Source of the DNA: Gluconobacter roseus NBRC 3990
Lineage (GTDB): Bacteria > Pseudomonadota > Alphaproteobacteria > Acetobacterales > Acetobacteraceae
Assembly (NCBI RefSeq): GCF_006538885.1
Contig: NZ_BJLY01000005.1
Location: 1 to 64,000, forward strand
DNA: 64,000 bases
Reading direction: 5' to 3'
Shown here: piece after piece, positions 52,655-61,133 of the stretch
Layout of the letters: each line of letters begins with the position of its first letter
Position numbering within the stretch: the stretch's first letter is position 1
Position numbers and translations under genes: made by a program
The notes under the pieces: model-generated
Database searches by the model: none
What the model was told of the DNA's origin: nothing
What the model saw: only the letters and a program-made list of their open reading frames with translations

Positions 52655-53196
52655 TGCTGAATATGGTGCAGGACGTGTCTGTGGTGGGAATGTGTGGCAT
52701 GCCGAACGTTGTAGTGAAGCCGACTACGGAGCGGTACCGGCATTCGGAAATCCGTGAAGTTGCAAACACGTTCCGGGTCGTGAATGCGGTGCAGTCCATG
52801 TATGATGCCGGCGATATCGGGGATGATGAACTGGCGGCGGCGGATCGGTGGTATCGGGAATATGTCTTCGCATCGCTTGGTGTGATGGAAAATCCGCCAT
52901 CTGATGGTCGTATCCGTGAGCGTGGGGATATTCATACCTGGATGATGGGGCGCGGGCAGTGCTCTGCGCGGCTTACGCAGATTCGGGACATGCTTGGACT
53001 GTGCGCTCATGTCCGTCTTGAGATGCTTCTGGCGCGCGAGATGTCGTTCTCGGCAATGGCGCGTCATCTTTATCCGGCTCTGTCGGAAGGGCGCGCCCGG
53101 ATGAAGGTTTCGGCTCAGTGCGCCCTGCTTCTGGAGCAGCTCGCGCATGTGTATGAGACGATGTCCAGAAACAAGAACAGGAAAAAATCTCGTTAA
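52654..53196 (+). CDS. Phage early hypothetical protein
   Basis: The 180-residue protein starts inside the previous stop codon. A central part (VVNAVQSMYDAGDIGDDELA) is helical and resembles small alphaproteobacterial DUF6456-like domains, but I do not rely on it. It ends with a basic KNRKKSR tail. It is the last gene before a strong terminator, so the early unit has only two genes. Confidence 0.7.
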   Translation: MLNMVQDVSVVGMCGMPNVVVKPTTERYRHSEIREVANTFRVVNAVQSMYDAGDIGDDELAAADRWYREYVFASLGVMENPPSDGRIRERGDIHTWMMGRGQCSARLTQIRDMLGLCAHVRLEMLLAREMSFSAMARHLYPALSEGRARMKVSAQCALLLEQLAHVYETMSRNKNRKKSR

Positions 53197-53206
53197 CGAT
53201 AAATTA
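53193..53206. repeat. 14-bp inverted copy of a sequence at 51656-51669
   Basis: TTAACGATAAATTA here is the reverse complement of TAATTTATCGTTAA at 51656-51669. It also overlaps a 13-bp palindrome CGATAAATTATCG (53197-53209). It covers the 3' end of the early gene. The role is unknown; it could be a regulatory site or an att-like or chance AT-rich match. Confidence 0.35.
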
Positions 53207-53271
53207 TCGCTTGCTATTTGAACGCGGTTTTATTATAATAAATGCATACTGAAGAATTAAATCTTAAAGAA

Positions 53272-53304
53272 AAAAGCCGCCCTTCCAGAAGAAGGGCGGC
53301 TTTT
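53272..53304 (+). terminator. Strong intrinsic terminator after the phage early genes
   Basis: A perfect 14-bp stem (53272-53285 with 53291-53304) with loop CAGAA ends in TTTT followed by ATTTTGG. The mirrored A-run on the left makes it bidirectional. It separates the early unit from the structural genes. Confidence 0.9.
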
Positions 53305-53325
53305 ATTTTGGAAGTTTCCTGAATT

Positions 53326-53760
53326 ATGGAAAAAAATGAAATTTCTTCTGGCAGTGTCGTTTTGTCTGGCCGTCAAACATTTGTGGTTCTTCAGGAAAAT
53401 TCCGGTTCATTTTTAGGTTGTCCTCTTGTGTATGAAGGGGAGCCCGTGCATCGGGCGGATGTTGTTCTGGAATGGCATGAACTGGTGGATGCGGGGCTTT
53501 CCCGGCTGGATGTCAGGTGTCGGTCCATTCCCTGTCAGCGATCGGTTCTGTCGGCTCGGGTGCTCGGTCGTGTTGCACCGGAAATCGTGTCTCGTCTGGC
53601 TGTACGGGCGGAACGGGAACAGACCCAGCGGAACGGAGAAATCCCGACACGTAAGGATGCAAACAACAGGAAGCGTTTCCGGCAGGCCCCGGTCCGGGCG
53701 GTCTGGCTGGACGGTGGCATGATGATGAGCCGCAGGGAGGCTTCGCTGAGAGCCGGGTGA
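53326..53760 (+). CDS. Phage hypothetical protein upstream of terminase
   Basis: The 144-residue protein starts at ATG 53326 between the terminator and the terminase genes. It begins with a beta-rich part (VVLSGRQTFVVLQENSGSFL) and ends in a basic, possibly disordered tail rich in Arg and Asn. I do not recognise the family. Its position suggests a DNA-packaging or regulatory role. No strong Shine-Dalgarno is seen (GGAAG lies further upstream). Confidence 0.65.
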   Translation: MEKNEISSGSVVLSGRQTFVVLQENSGSFLGCPLVYEGEPVHRADVVLEWHELVDAGLSRLDVRCRSIPCQRSVLSARVLGRVAPEIVSRLAVRAEREQTQRNGEIPTRKDANNRKRFRQAPVRAVWLDGGMMMSRREASLRAG

Positions 53761-53802
53761 GGGTTGGTTCTCGGGTCGATCCGGGAGAAAAGGTTGAAGC
53801 AG

Positions 53803-54255
53803 ATGGATGAAGACGTATCTGGTAAATGTTCTTTGCGACGGGAACAGTCATGGGAACGGAAAAAGAGATTTCTCGAACATCTGTCTGTCAGTGGAAATAT
53901 TTCGGAAGCCGGGCGTGTCGCCGAGGTCCGGCGCAGTACGTTATATCTCTGGAAAGATACGGATAAGGAATTTTCTGCGCGTTGGGAGGAGGCTCTCGAA
54001 GAGGCTGTGGATGCCCTGGAAGCGGAAGCGCGTCGACGCGCCGTGGAAGGATATGACGAGCCTATTACCTATGCGGGGCGAGTTGTCTGCGATCCGGATA
54101 CGGGTAATCCGATTGTTCGCAAACGGTATAGCGACGGATTGATGGCGTTTCTGCTTCGTGCGCATCGCCCATCCCGTTTCAGGGCGGGTATGGAGTCCGA
54201 GGGACGTTCGGGGACGATTTCGATCAATATCAGTAGTGATGACAGCGCCCTTTAG
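53803..54255 (+). CDS. Terminase small subunit-like protein
   Basis: The 150-residue protein has an N-terminal helix-turn-helix (LSVSGNISEAGRVAEVRRST) and a helical middle, which is the arrangement of terminase small subunits that bind the pac/cos site. It is followed at once by the large subunit with a 17-bp overlap. ATG 53803 has AAAGG upstream; a TTG at 53764 would extend it by 13 residues. Confidence 0.75.
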   Translation: MDEDVSGKCSLRREQSWERKKRFLEHLSVSGNISEAGRVAEVRRSTLYLWKDTDKEFSARWEEALEEAVDALEAEARRRAVEGYDEPITYAGRVVCDPDTGNPIVRKRYSDGLMAFLLRAHRPSRFRAGMESEGRSGTISINISSDDSAL

Positions 54256-55552
54256 GCTGAATGATTCGCAGCGTGAGGCGGTGCGGCTGCTTGGTGGGCC
54301 GGCAAGACATATTCTTCTGAGGGGCGGCTCGCGGTCGGGAAAGACCTTTGTTCTGGTTCGGGCCGTTGTGATACGGGCGCTGAAGGCTCCGGACAGTCGG
54401 CATGGCATTTTTCGCCATCGGCTGACGGCGCTGAAGGCGTCGGTTTTGCGGGACACGTTTCCGAAGGTCATGCGGATGTGTTTTCCGCAGGTCGGGTGGA
54501 AGCTGGACCGGCAGGACTGTGTTGTGACGTTCCCGAATGGATCGACGATCTTTTTCGGGGGGCTGGATGACGAGCAGCGGACCGAGAAGATCCTCGGTCT
54601 GGAGTTTGCGACGGTTTATCTGAACGAAGCCAGCCAGATCAGTTATGGCGCGCGGAACATGCTTCTAACGCGTCTGGCGCAGAAAACCGGTCTGGCGGTG
54701 AAGGAATATATCGATGCCAATCCGCCGAGCATGGGACACTGGCTTTATGTGCTTTTCGAAAGCGGGATCGAGCCGAAGTCGGGGGAACCGTTAGCGGACA
54801 GGTCGCTGTATGCGACGATGATCCTCAATCCGCAGGCCAACCGGGATAATCTGAGCGAGGATTATCTCGCCAGCCTTGAATCGCTCCCTGAGCGGGAAAA
54901 GCGGCGGTTTCTTTATGGTGAATATCAATCGGTTGTTGAAGGTGCGCTGTGGCGGCTGGAGATGTTCCGGCGTGAGGCGGCGGTTACGGCGCAGAGCCGG
55001 GCGGATGTGGCGGCCCGTATGCGGCGTATTCTGGTGTCTGTTGATCCTTCGGGGGCTGCGGGACCGGAAGATTACAGGTCCGATGAAATCGGGATTGTGG
55101 TCTGTGGCGTTGATGCGGCTGGTGTGGGACATGTTCTGGAAGATCTGTCTGCCAGGGATAGTCCGGCGGGCTGGGCTGCCAGGGCCCTGCGGGCATTTGA
55201 TGAATGGGGTGCTGAACGCATTGTTGCGGAGCGGAACTTCGGCGGGGCTCTGGTAGAGGGCACGATCCGGAGTGTGCGGGCGCATGCCTCGGTCAAGCTG
55301 GTGACGGCGGCGCGGGGCAAGGCGGCACGCGCCGAACCGGTTGCGGCACTCTATGAGGTTGGCAGGGTTGTTCATCATGGCCGGTTCACGGCTCTGGAGG
55401 ATCAGCTCTGCCATTTTTCGGTCAGCGGATATCGCGGACCACGGTCTCCGGACCGGGCGGATGCGATGGTCTGGGGGCTGAGTGAACTGATGCTTGCCGG
55501 ACGTGGCGGCATGACGGGCTGGAGCTCGTCTGGATTTTCGCTGGCGCGCTGA
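54239..55552 (+). CDS. Terminase large subunit
   Basis: The 437-residue ATPase/nuclease packages phage DNA into the capsid. Walker A GGSRSGKT is at residues 29-36, Walker B-like FATVYLNEAS follows at about 125-134, and the RNase H-like nuclease has SVDPSG and RADAMVWGLSE aspartates. ATG 54239 starts within the small subunit gene. It is the most confident phage assignment. Confidence 0.93.
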   Translation: MTAPFRLNDSQREAVRLLGGPARHILLRGGSRSGKTFVLVRAVVIRALKAPDSRHGIFRHRLTALKASVLRDTFPKVMRMCFPQVGWKLDRQDCVVTFPNGSTIFFGGLDDEQRTEKILGLEFATVYLNEASQISYGARNMLLTRLAQKTGLAVKEYIDANPPSMGHWLYVLFESGIEPKSGEPLADRSLYATMILNPQANRDNLSEDYLASLESLPEREKRRFLYGEYQSVVEGALWRLEMFRREAAVTAQSRADVAARMRRILVSVDPSGAAGPEDYRSDEIGIVVCGVDAAGVGHVLEDLSARDSPAGWAARALRAFDEWGAERIVAERNFGGALVEGTIRSVRAHASVKLVTAARGKAARAEPVAALYEVGRVVHHGRFTALEDQLCHFSVSGYRGPRSPDRADAMVWGLSELMLAGRGGMTGWSSSGFSLAR

Positions 55553-55598
55553 ACCGATCTTTGCGGGTCGGAATGCGGCCTGAAACAATGGAGAACAC

Positions 55599-57017
55599 AT
55601 GGATTGGTTGTCCCTGCAACAGCGTTACGCTGTTCCCGCGGGTGCGTCCGCGCGGACGGCGCGGCTGCTGGCGCTTAAGCGTGTTCTGGATGGGACGCAG
55701 TATGATGCGCTGCCGCACCCGTTCTCGATGGAGAAGTCGGGGGCGGGGGAATACATTCCGCTGTCCAGCCGGCGTCCTTCGGTACGGACAAATCTGTGCC
55801 GGACGGTGGTGGATGAGTCGGTTTCGCTGCTGTTCGGGGATACGCACTGGCCGGGTCTGGTGACGGATGATGCGCGGGTGACGGAAACCTTGAGCACGTT
55901 CGCTTCCCAGACCAGGCTGGCGTCGCTGCTGATGGAGGCGGCGCGGCTGGGGTCGGTTGGGTCGGTTGCGATCCTGTTCGAAGTCTCGGCAGGGGTTCCG
56001 AAACTGTCGGTTCTGGAAACGGCGTATCTGACGCCGTTCTGGGATGATGCGACGGGGGAACTGCTTCGGGTTGAGGAGCGGTTTTTGGTTCGGGGGCGGG
56101 ATCTGGCGGCGCAGGGCTATCCGATTGCGGATGAGCTTCTGGGCGCACAGTTTTGGTGGCAACGGATCTGGACGCCTCTGGACTGTGCGGTTTCCGTGCC
56201 CTGGCTAGTGGGGATGGATGGCGGGGTCCGGGATGAAAGCCGGTCCGTGCGGCATGGGCTGGGGTTTGTGCCGATTGTCTGGACGCGCAATCTGGGTGGG
56301 CCTTATGGGCGTGATCCGGAAGGTGAATGCACGTTCGAGCGGGCGATCGATACGGTCATCGAGGCGGATTATCTGCTGTCACAGGCAGGTCGGGGGCTGA
56401 AATACGGGTCTGATCCGACGCTGGTGCTGAAGACGGGTGGGTTTTCCGACGGTGTGGCGCATCAGGGCGGGGCGGCTTCGGCGCTGACGCTGCCGCCGGA
56501 AGGTGATGCCAAACTGCTGGAAATCAACGGGAATGCGGCGGGGGCGGTGCTCGATCATTATCGGGAACTGCGTCTGGTGGTGCTTGAGCAGTTGCATGGC
56601 AACCGGGCGCATGGCGACCGGGTTGGTGGTGCGCAGTCGGGCAAGGCCATGGAGATGATGTGTCAGCCACTGATCTGGCTGGTGGATCGTCTGCGGCATT
56701 CCTACGGCGAGGGGGCGCTGCTCTCGATTTACCGGATGGCGTGCCGGTTTTCCTGTGTTCTGGAAAACGGGCTGCGGATCGGGGGAACGCTGGTCAAGGA
56801 CCTGCCGTACTGCCGCATGAGCCTGCGGTGGCCGGCATGGTTTCCGTCTACCGATCCGGAGCTGCTGTCACTGACGCAGGGTCTGGTGACGTCGGTCTCC
56901 AACGGAATTCTGAGCCGCGAGACGGCGGTTCGGATGTTTGCGATGGCATCGGGAAATTCTGATCCGAATACGGAATGGAAAATGCTGGAGCAGTGGTGTG
57001 CTTCTGAACAAGCATGA
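55599..57017 (+). CDS. Portal protein (SPP1 gp6-like)
   Basis: This 472-residue protein is of the size and type of SPP1-like phage portals, the ring through which DNA enters the head. It has the early segment VRTNLCRTVVDESVSLLFG, a middle domain around RAIDTVIEADYLLSQAGRG and the late SLTQGLVTSVSNGILSRETA. It follows the terminase and overlaps the scaffold gene by a 4-bp junction. Confidence 0.8.
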   Translation: MDWLSLQQRYAVPAGASARTARLLALKRVLDGTQYDALPHPFSMEKSGAGEYIPLSSRRPSVRTNLCRTVVDESVSLLFGDTHWPGLVTDDARVTETLSTFASQTRLASLLMEAARLGSVGSVAILFEVSAGVPKLSVLETAYLTPFWDDATGELLRVEERFLVRGRDLAAQGYPIADELLGAQFWWQRIWTPLDCAVSVPWLVGMDGGVRDESRSVRHGLGFVPIVWTRNLGGPYGRDPEGECTFERAIDTVIEADYLLSQAGRGLKYGSDPTLVLKTGGFSDGVAHQGGAASALTLPPEGDAKLLEINGNAAGAVLDHYRELRLVVLEQLHGNRAHGDRVGGAQSGKAMEMMCQPLIWLVDRLRHSYGEGALLSIYRMACRFSCVLENGLRIGGTLVKDLPYCRMSLRWPAWFPSTDPELLSLTQGLVTSVSNGILSRETAVRMFAMASGNSDPNTEWKMLEQWCASEQA

Positions 57018-57529
57018 GTGTTGACGGGGGAATGATGTCCGGAACTGATGACACCATTGAGGATGTGGAGGCTCTGCGTCAGGCGCTGAATGAAGCGCGG
57101 AGCGAGGTTGAGGCGGTCCGTCAGGAAATGACGGATGTTGTGACACGGCAGGAGACGCTTCAGCGCAGCCATGAGGAAGCGCTGGCCCGCGTGCGGGAGG
57201 ACAGTGACCGGGAAGTCATTGTGGCGGCGCTTCGGGCGGAGGCGATCCGCAATGGTGCGCATAATCCTGATGATGTCGTGCGGCTGATTGATCTGGAAGG
57301 GATCAACCGGGGCGAGGATGGTTCCGTGGTCGGTGTGGCAGAGGCTTTGCAGCAGGCCCGTCAGGAGCGGGCCTATCTGTTCGGCGAAGCGCTGCGACCC
57401 GGATATTCGAGCGGAACCACCGTCGGGCAAGCAGCGCCTCGCCCGGGCGGGATTGAACCGTTCAATGCGCGCGCCGTCAGCGAGGCGGATTATGAAGCGC
57501 GCAAATGGCAGTTTCTGGCCCAGGGCTGA
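57014..57529 (+). CDS. Scaffold-like (GP20-type) phage protein
   Basis: This 171-residue acidic protein has a long coiled-coil (about residues 17-75, DVEALRQALNEARSEVEAVR and following heptads) and a C-terminal region with RNGAHNPDDVVRLIDLEGI, as in phage scaffold proteins of the GP20 type. It lies between portal and capsid, the usual place. Its role in shell assembly is inferred from position and coiled coil. Confidence 0.75.
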   Translation: MSVDGGMMSGTDDTIEDVEALRQALNEARSEVEAVRQEMTDVVTRQETLQRSHEEALARVREDSDREVIVAALRAEAIRNGAHNPDDVVRLIDLEGINRGEDGSVVGVAEALQQARQERAYLFGEALRPGYSSGTTVGQAAPRPGGIEPFNARAVSEADYEARKWQFLAQG

Positions 57530-57599
57530 GGTCCGGGACGATATTTGACCGGGTCTGATGGCAGGCCGGGTTCAGAAAACACATTTACGGAAAAAATAC

Positions 57600-58979
57600 A
57601 TGAGCATTGATAATTTTCCTGTTCAGCTTCAGGCCGCCATTCAGCAGGGTTTTCTGGCCCGCGAGTTCGAGAATGGTCTGAAATCCCGGCTGGGTTTCCG
57701 GCAGGTTGCCGATCGTGAAGTATTCCCGAATGCCATTGGTGAGACGCTGACGAAGACCCGCAAGAGTCTCAAGGCGCCGGTGACGACGCCGCTGAACCCG
57801 ACAGGCAATACGAATTTCGATAATGGTCTGACCCCGTCTGGCTGGTCGGTCGAGCAGTACACGCTCTCCATCAACCAGTATGGCGATACGATTGACCTGA
57901 ATATGGTGACCAGTGGCGTGGGAATTGCATCGCAGTTTCTGGCCAATGCCAACACTAATGGCGTGCAGGCCATGCAGTCTCTGGACCGTCTGGCGCGTAA
58001 CACGCTTTTTGGCGGTGCGCAGAATGGTGTTGGTGGCTATCTGGGCGGCAATACGCGTGTGACTGCGACGCTGGGCAGCGAAGAGAACACCATTGCGGTT
58101 GATGATATCCGCGGCTTCCAGTCCGTGATCGTGAATGGTCAGGTGACGCCGATCAGTGCGACCAATGGCATGACCGTGACTGTTGGCAGTGATGTTTATA
58201 CGCTGGTCAGCGTGGCGGCAGATGCGGCGAATGTGTCCACGGCACCAGGCGGTGTTTCGGGGCAGATGACGTTCTCTACGGCTGTGTCTGTTGCGGATGG
58301 CACGGAAGGTCAGGCCGTTGTGGCTTCCACGGCACCGCTGGTGATCCGTCCGAATGGTCGTCTGACAACGGCGGCACTGCAGACGGCCAGTGCGAGCGGT
58401 CTGGCGGATACGCTGGGCATCCAGCAGGTTCTGGCTGGTGTGGCGACGCTGCGGCGTAACAACGTGCCGATGATCAATGGTGCGTATCACTGTTACCTTG
58501 ATGATCTGCAGCTTCTTTCGCTGTTCCGCGATCCGGATTTCAAACATCTGTATCGTGGAGCTTATGGTTCGGAAGAGTATCGTTCCGGACAGGTGATTGA
58601 ATTGCTCGGCGTGCGGTTTATTCCGACGACTGAAGCGCCGCAGCAGGCATCTCTGGGTTCCGGTTCCATTCATCGTGCGCTTCTGCTGGGACAGGGTGCG
58701 CTGATTGAGGGTGACTGTGCTCTGACGGGTCATTCCGATATTCCGGATTCCGAGCGTGCGCTGATCGAGATGGTGGATAGCGTGGCGATGGTGACGCGTG
58801 AGCCGCTGGATCGTCTGCGCCAGATCATTGCGCAGTCCTGGTACTGGATTGGTGGTTTTGCGCTGCCGACCGACGTGACGGCGGACATGACGGTTATTCC
58901 GACGGCCACGAACAGCTATCTCAAGCGTGGTGTCGTGATTGAGAGCCTTGGCACGGATGCGCTTGGTCTGACGTTCTGA
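57600..58979 (+). CDS. Major capsid protein
   Basis: The 459-residue protein is the probable HK97-fold capsid, by its place after the scaffold and by capsid-like segments such as FLANANTNGVQAMQSLDRLA and the C-terminal TATNSYLKRGVVIESLG. Residues about 155-275 form a Thr/Val/Gly-rich insertion (from TLGSEENTIAVDD) with the look of a beta-sandwich domain. That is unlike a plain HK97 protein. ATG 57600 follows ACGGA with about 8-bp spacing. Confidence 0.75.
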   Translation: MSIDNFPVQLQAAIQQGFLAREFENGLKSRLGFRQVADREVFPNAIGETLTKTRKSLKAPVTTPLNPTGNTNFDNGLTPSGWSVEQYTLSINQYGDTIDLNMVTSGVGIASQFLANANTNGVQAMQSLDRLARNTLFGGAQNGVGGYLGGNTRVTATLGSEENTIAVDDIRGFQSVIVNGQVTPISATNGMTVTVGSDVYTLVSVAADAANVSTAPGGVSGQMTFSTAVSVADGTEGQAVVASTAPLVIRPNGRLTTAALQTASASGLADTLGIQQVLAGVATLRRNNVPMINGAYHCYLDDLQLLSLFRDPDFKHLYRGAYGSEEYRSGQVIELLGVRFIPTTEAPQQASLGSGSIHRALLLGQGALIEGDCALTGHSDIPDSERALIEMVDSVAMVTREPLDRLRQIIAQSWYWIGGFALPTDVTADMTVIPTATNSYLKRGVVIESLGTDALGLTF

Positions 58980-59032
58980 GGTTTTTTGGCTCCTATCTGT
59001 AAGGCGGGGGCCTCTCTTGCAGGGAGAATGAC

Positions 59033-59434
59033 ATGTCCGGAACGGTTGGTTTATCGACGGATATTCTCTCGGAAGGAGAGAAAATGGATATCCGTCGGTT
59101 CTGTGGTTATCCCGCGATCGGGTCGCGTGAAGGCAATCAGGAATCCTGGCGTTTCTTTCAGGTGGAAGGGGCGCTTGAATGGCGGATGAATTGTCTGTCC
59201 GGGGCAGAGCTTCAGCAAATCCGGCTTTATCTGTCGCAGCTTTATCCGCTGGAAAACGCGATTACGGCGTCGTCGGACAATCTGGATACGGCGCGGGCGG
59301 CGGGCTGGTATCACAATGGCCGGGAAGTGCAGGACCGGGTGATGCTGTTCACGCTGTGGCGGCGGCGTCTGTGTGCGTTTCTGGGCGTGACGGGTGGTCT
59401 GGAGTTGCAGGACGGCCGGGCGATCGTGGTTTGA
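59033..59434 (+). CDS. Phage connector-region hypothetical protein
   Basis: The 133-residue protein starts after AGGGAGA. It is a mixed helix/strand protein with GLSTDILSEGEKMDIRRFCG at the front and no family that I recognise. Its place between capsid and tail genes is that of head completion or adaptor proteins. Function is inferred only from order. Confidence 0.6.
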   Translation: MSGTVGLSTDILSEGEKMDIRRFCGYPAIGSREGNQESWRFFQVEGALEWRMNCLSGAELQQIRLYLSQLYPLENAITASSDNLDTARAAGWYHNGREVQDRVMLFTLWRRRLCAFLGVTGGLELQDGRAIVV

Positions 59435-59444
59435 GGAGAGGGAT

Positions 59445-60044
59445 GTGCAGCAGGCGATGATCGCGGCCAGGCTTTCCAAAGGATATGCGAGGGCTGCGGC
59501 TGTGCTGGGGGCCTCGGGGGAGCAGTATCGGCCTTCGGGAGGGCTGTCGCCAATGGAAACCCTTTATGCGCAGCCTATGCTGGCTTTTGACGTCGATGCC
59601 GGGTTTTCGTTTGCACGGCCGATCGGGTGGGGCATTCCGACGGAATATGTCCTGACGGACCGGCGGGATGATACGCAGGTTGCCGATATTCTTGTGGCGA
59701 GCGGACGGACGTATTTTGTGGCGTCCGTGGAGCCGTTGCGGCCTCCCCTGTGTGTGGTGTGTAGCCGGACGGTTTCAGTCAGCGGTGTTACGGGGACGGT
59801 GCAGACGCTGGTCTCGGAATGTCCGGCGGCCATTATCATGCGGGCGAAGGGAGAGTCTGCAGGCAGTGGTGTGCCGGGGGCAACGCGTCCGGGACAGTCC
59901 GTGATGTATCTTCCGCTGCTGCCCGGTGTGGTGCTGACGCCTTACATGACGGTCACGACTGATCTGGGCACGACTTATACAGTCAATGCGGTGGAAATGT
60001 CCGGGTTCGGGATCCGGTGTACCATGTCGCTTCAGCAGGTCTGA
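59445..60044 (+). CDS. Phage connector-region hypothetical protein 2
   Basis: The 199-residue frame is best started at GTG 59445, which has GAGGAG six bases upstream. ATG 59457 is the next choice. It is beta-rich and carries paired cysteines (LCVVCSRTVSVSG). It may be a head-tail joining or stopper protein. I do not recognise a family. Confidence 0.6.
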   Translation: MQQAMIAARLSKGYARAAAVLGASGEQYRPSGGLSPMETLYAQPMLAFDVDAGFSFARPIGWGIPTEYVLTDRRDDTQVADILVASGRTYFVASVEPLRPPLCVVCSRTVSVSGVTGTVQTLVSECPAAIIMRAKGESAGSGVPGATRPGQSVMYLPLLPGVVLTPYMTVTTDLGTTYTVNAVEMSGFGIRCTMSLQQV

Positions 60045-60056
60045 GGGAGGGCGAAA

Positions 60057-61037
60057 ATGACAGATGCCTCCAGAGTCGGATTGGCGCTGGCTTATAACTG
60101 TGCGCAGATCCTGTATCCGGATGGGCTGTCGGGAGCTTCAGTGACAGGGCGGCAGGTGGTGCTGCGGCGGGGGTGGCTTTTGCCGAGCGATCTTTTCGCG
60201 GCGCAGAACATCCGCAACAACATCGATTTCGTGACTGTTACCATGGCGCCGCGGAAAATGCCGGAATGGGCTGAACCTTTGGGGCGGCCCTGGCGGGTAC
60301 AGCAGAAAGTGGTTCCTACGGTTGGGGTCGTGGTTACGGATGGGACGGTTGAGATCGTCTTTTCCGGGACATCCACGCCTGCGGGTGTGGTGGCGGTCTG
60401 GCTGGATGACATGCCGCATGGAGGTGCCCCTTCCGCGGCTTATGCGGTGACGGCGCAGGATACGCCAGCGACGGTTGCGGCGGCTTTGGCGGCGGCGTTG
60501 ACGGATGGTGTGGCGAGCGGAGCAACGGTCAGTGTGCCGGGACGGGTTCTGAACGGTCATGCCGGTGGGTATGGGCAGTCGGTCCGGGTGACGCGGCGGC
60601 AGGCGCAGCTTTATCGGGTTTCAATCTGGACTGCGGATGCGACGGCGCGGGAGACACTGGCGTCCGTGCTGGATGCGGCACTGGCGGAGCAGAGCTGGAT
60701 TACTACTCTGGACGGGCGGGAGGCTCAGCTTCGGTTTCAGAGCGTGGAAGACGTCGACACGATGCAGAACGAAGCGTTGTACCGGCGGGATTATTTCTAT
60801 GAGCTGGTTTTCGATACCCTTCAGGTGCAGTGGGCCTCCGAAATGCTGTGCGGTATCGGAAACCTGTCCGACGAAGAGGGGCTTCCGGCATCTTTCGGTA
60901 TTCTGGCACCGGGTACGGCAAACCAGACAGTGACGGCGGCTCTGGAGGCCATGCAGGCGGCGGTTGCGGCGCAGGCGGCAGCCTCGTCCTATCCGGGGCT
61001 GGGTGTTGACCGGTTCGGGACGGTGGTTGCTGCCTGA
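60057..61037 (+). CDS. Phage neck/tail-region hypothetical protein
   Basis: The 326-residue protein starts after a GGGAGGG site. It has a beta-rich middle (VVVTDGTVEIVFSGTSTPAG), and a C-terminal helical Ala-rich end. It resembles the neck-terminator (LIC_12616-like) phage proteins in size and place before the sheath gene, but the match is only by look. Function is uncertain. Confidence 0.6.
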   Translation: MTDASRVGLALAYNCAQILYPDGLSGASVTGRQVVLRRGWLLPSDLFAAQNIRNNIDFVTVTMAPRKMPEWAEPLGRPWRVQQKVVPTVGVVVTDGTVEIVFSGTSTPAGVVAVWLDDMPHGGAPSAAYAVTAQDTPATVAAALAAALTDGVASGATVSVPGRVLNGHAGGYGQSVRVTRRQAQLYRVSIWTADATARETLASVLDAALAEQSWITTLDGREAQLRFQSVEDVDTMQNEALYRRDYFYELVFDTLQVQWASEMLCGIGNLSDEEGLPASFGILAPGTANQTVTAALEAMQAAVAAQAAASSYPGLGVDRFGTVVAA

Positions 61038-61073
61038 CGGACAGGCTGAGTCAAAGGGCTGAAATTTCATCAG

Positions 61074-61109
61074 GAAAGCGGGTAGCTTCTGTCGGAAGCG
61101 CCCGCTTTC
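61074..61109 (+). terminator. Strong hairpin before the tail sheath gene
   Basis: Outer stem GAAAGCGGG (61074-61082) pairs with CCCGCTTTC (61101-61109), and an inner stem GCTTC/GAAGC (61085-61089 with 61095-61099) closes a 5-nt loop. It is followed by TGCATTTT. It may be a weak terminator or an mRNA structure that sets late expression of the sheath. Confidence 0.5.
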
Positions 61110-61133
61110 TGCATTTTGGAGAGCGATCCGGGG

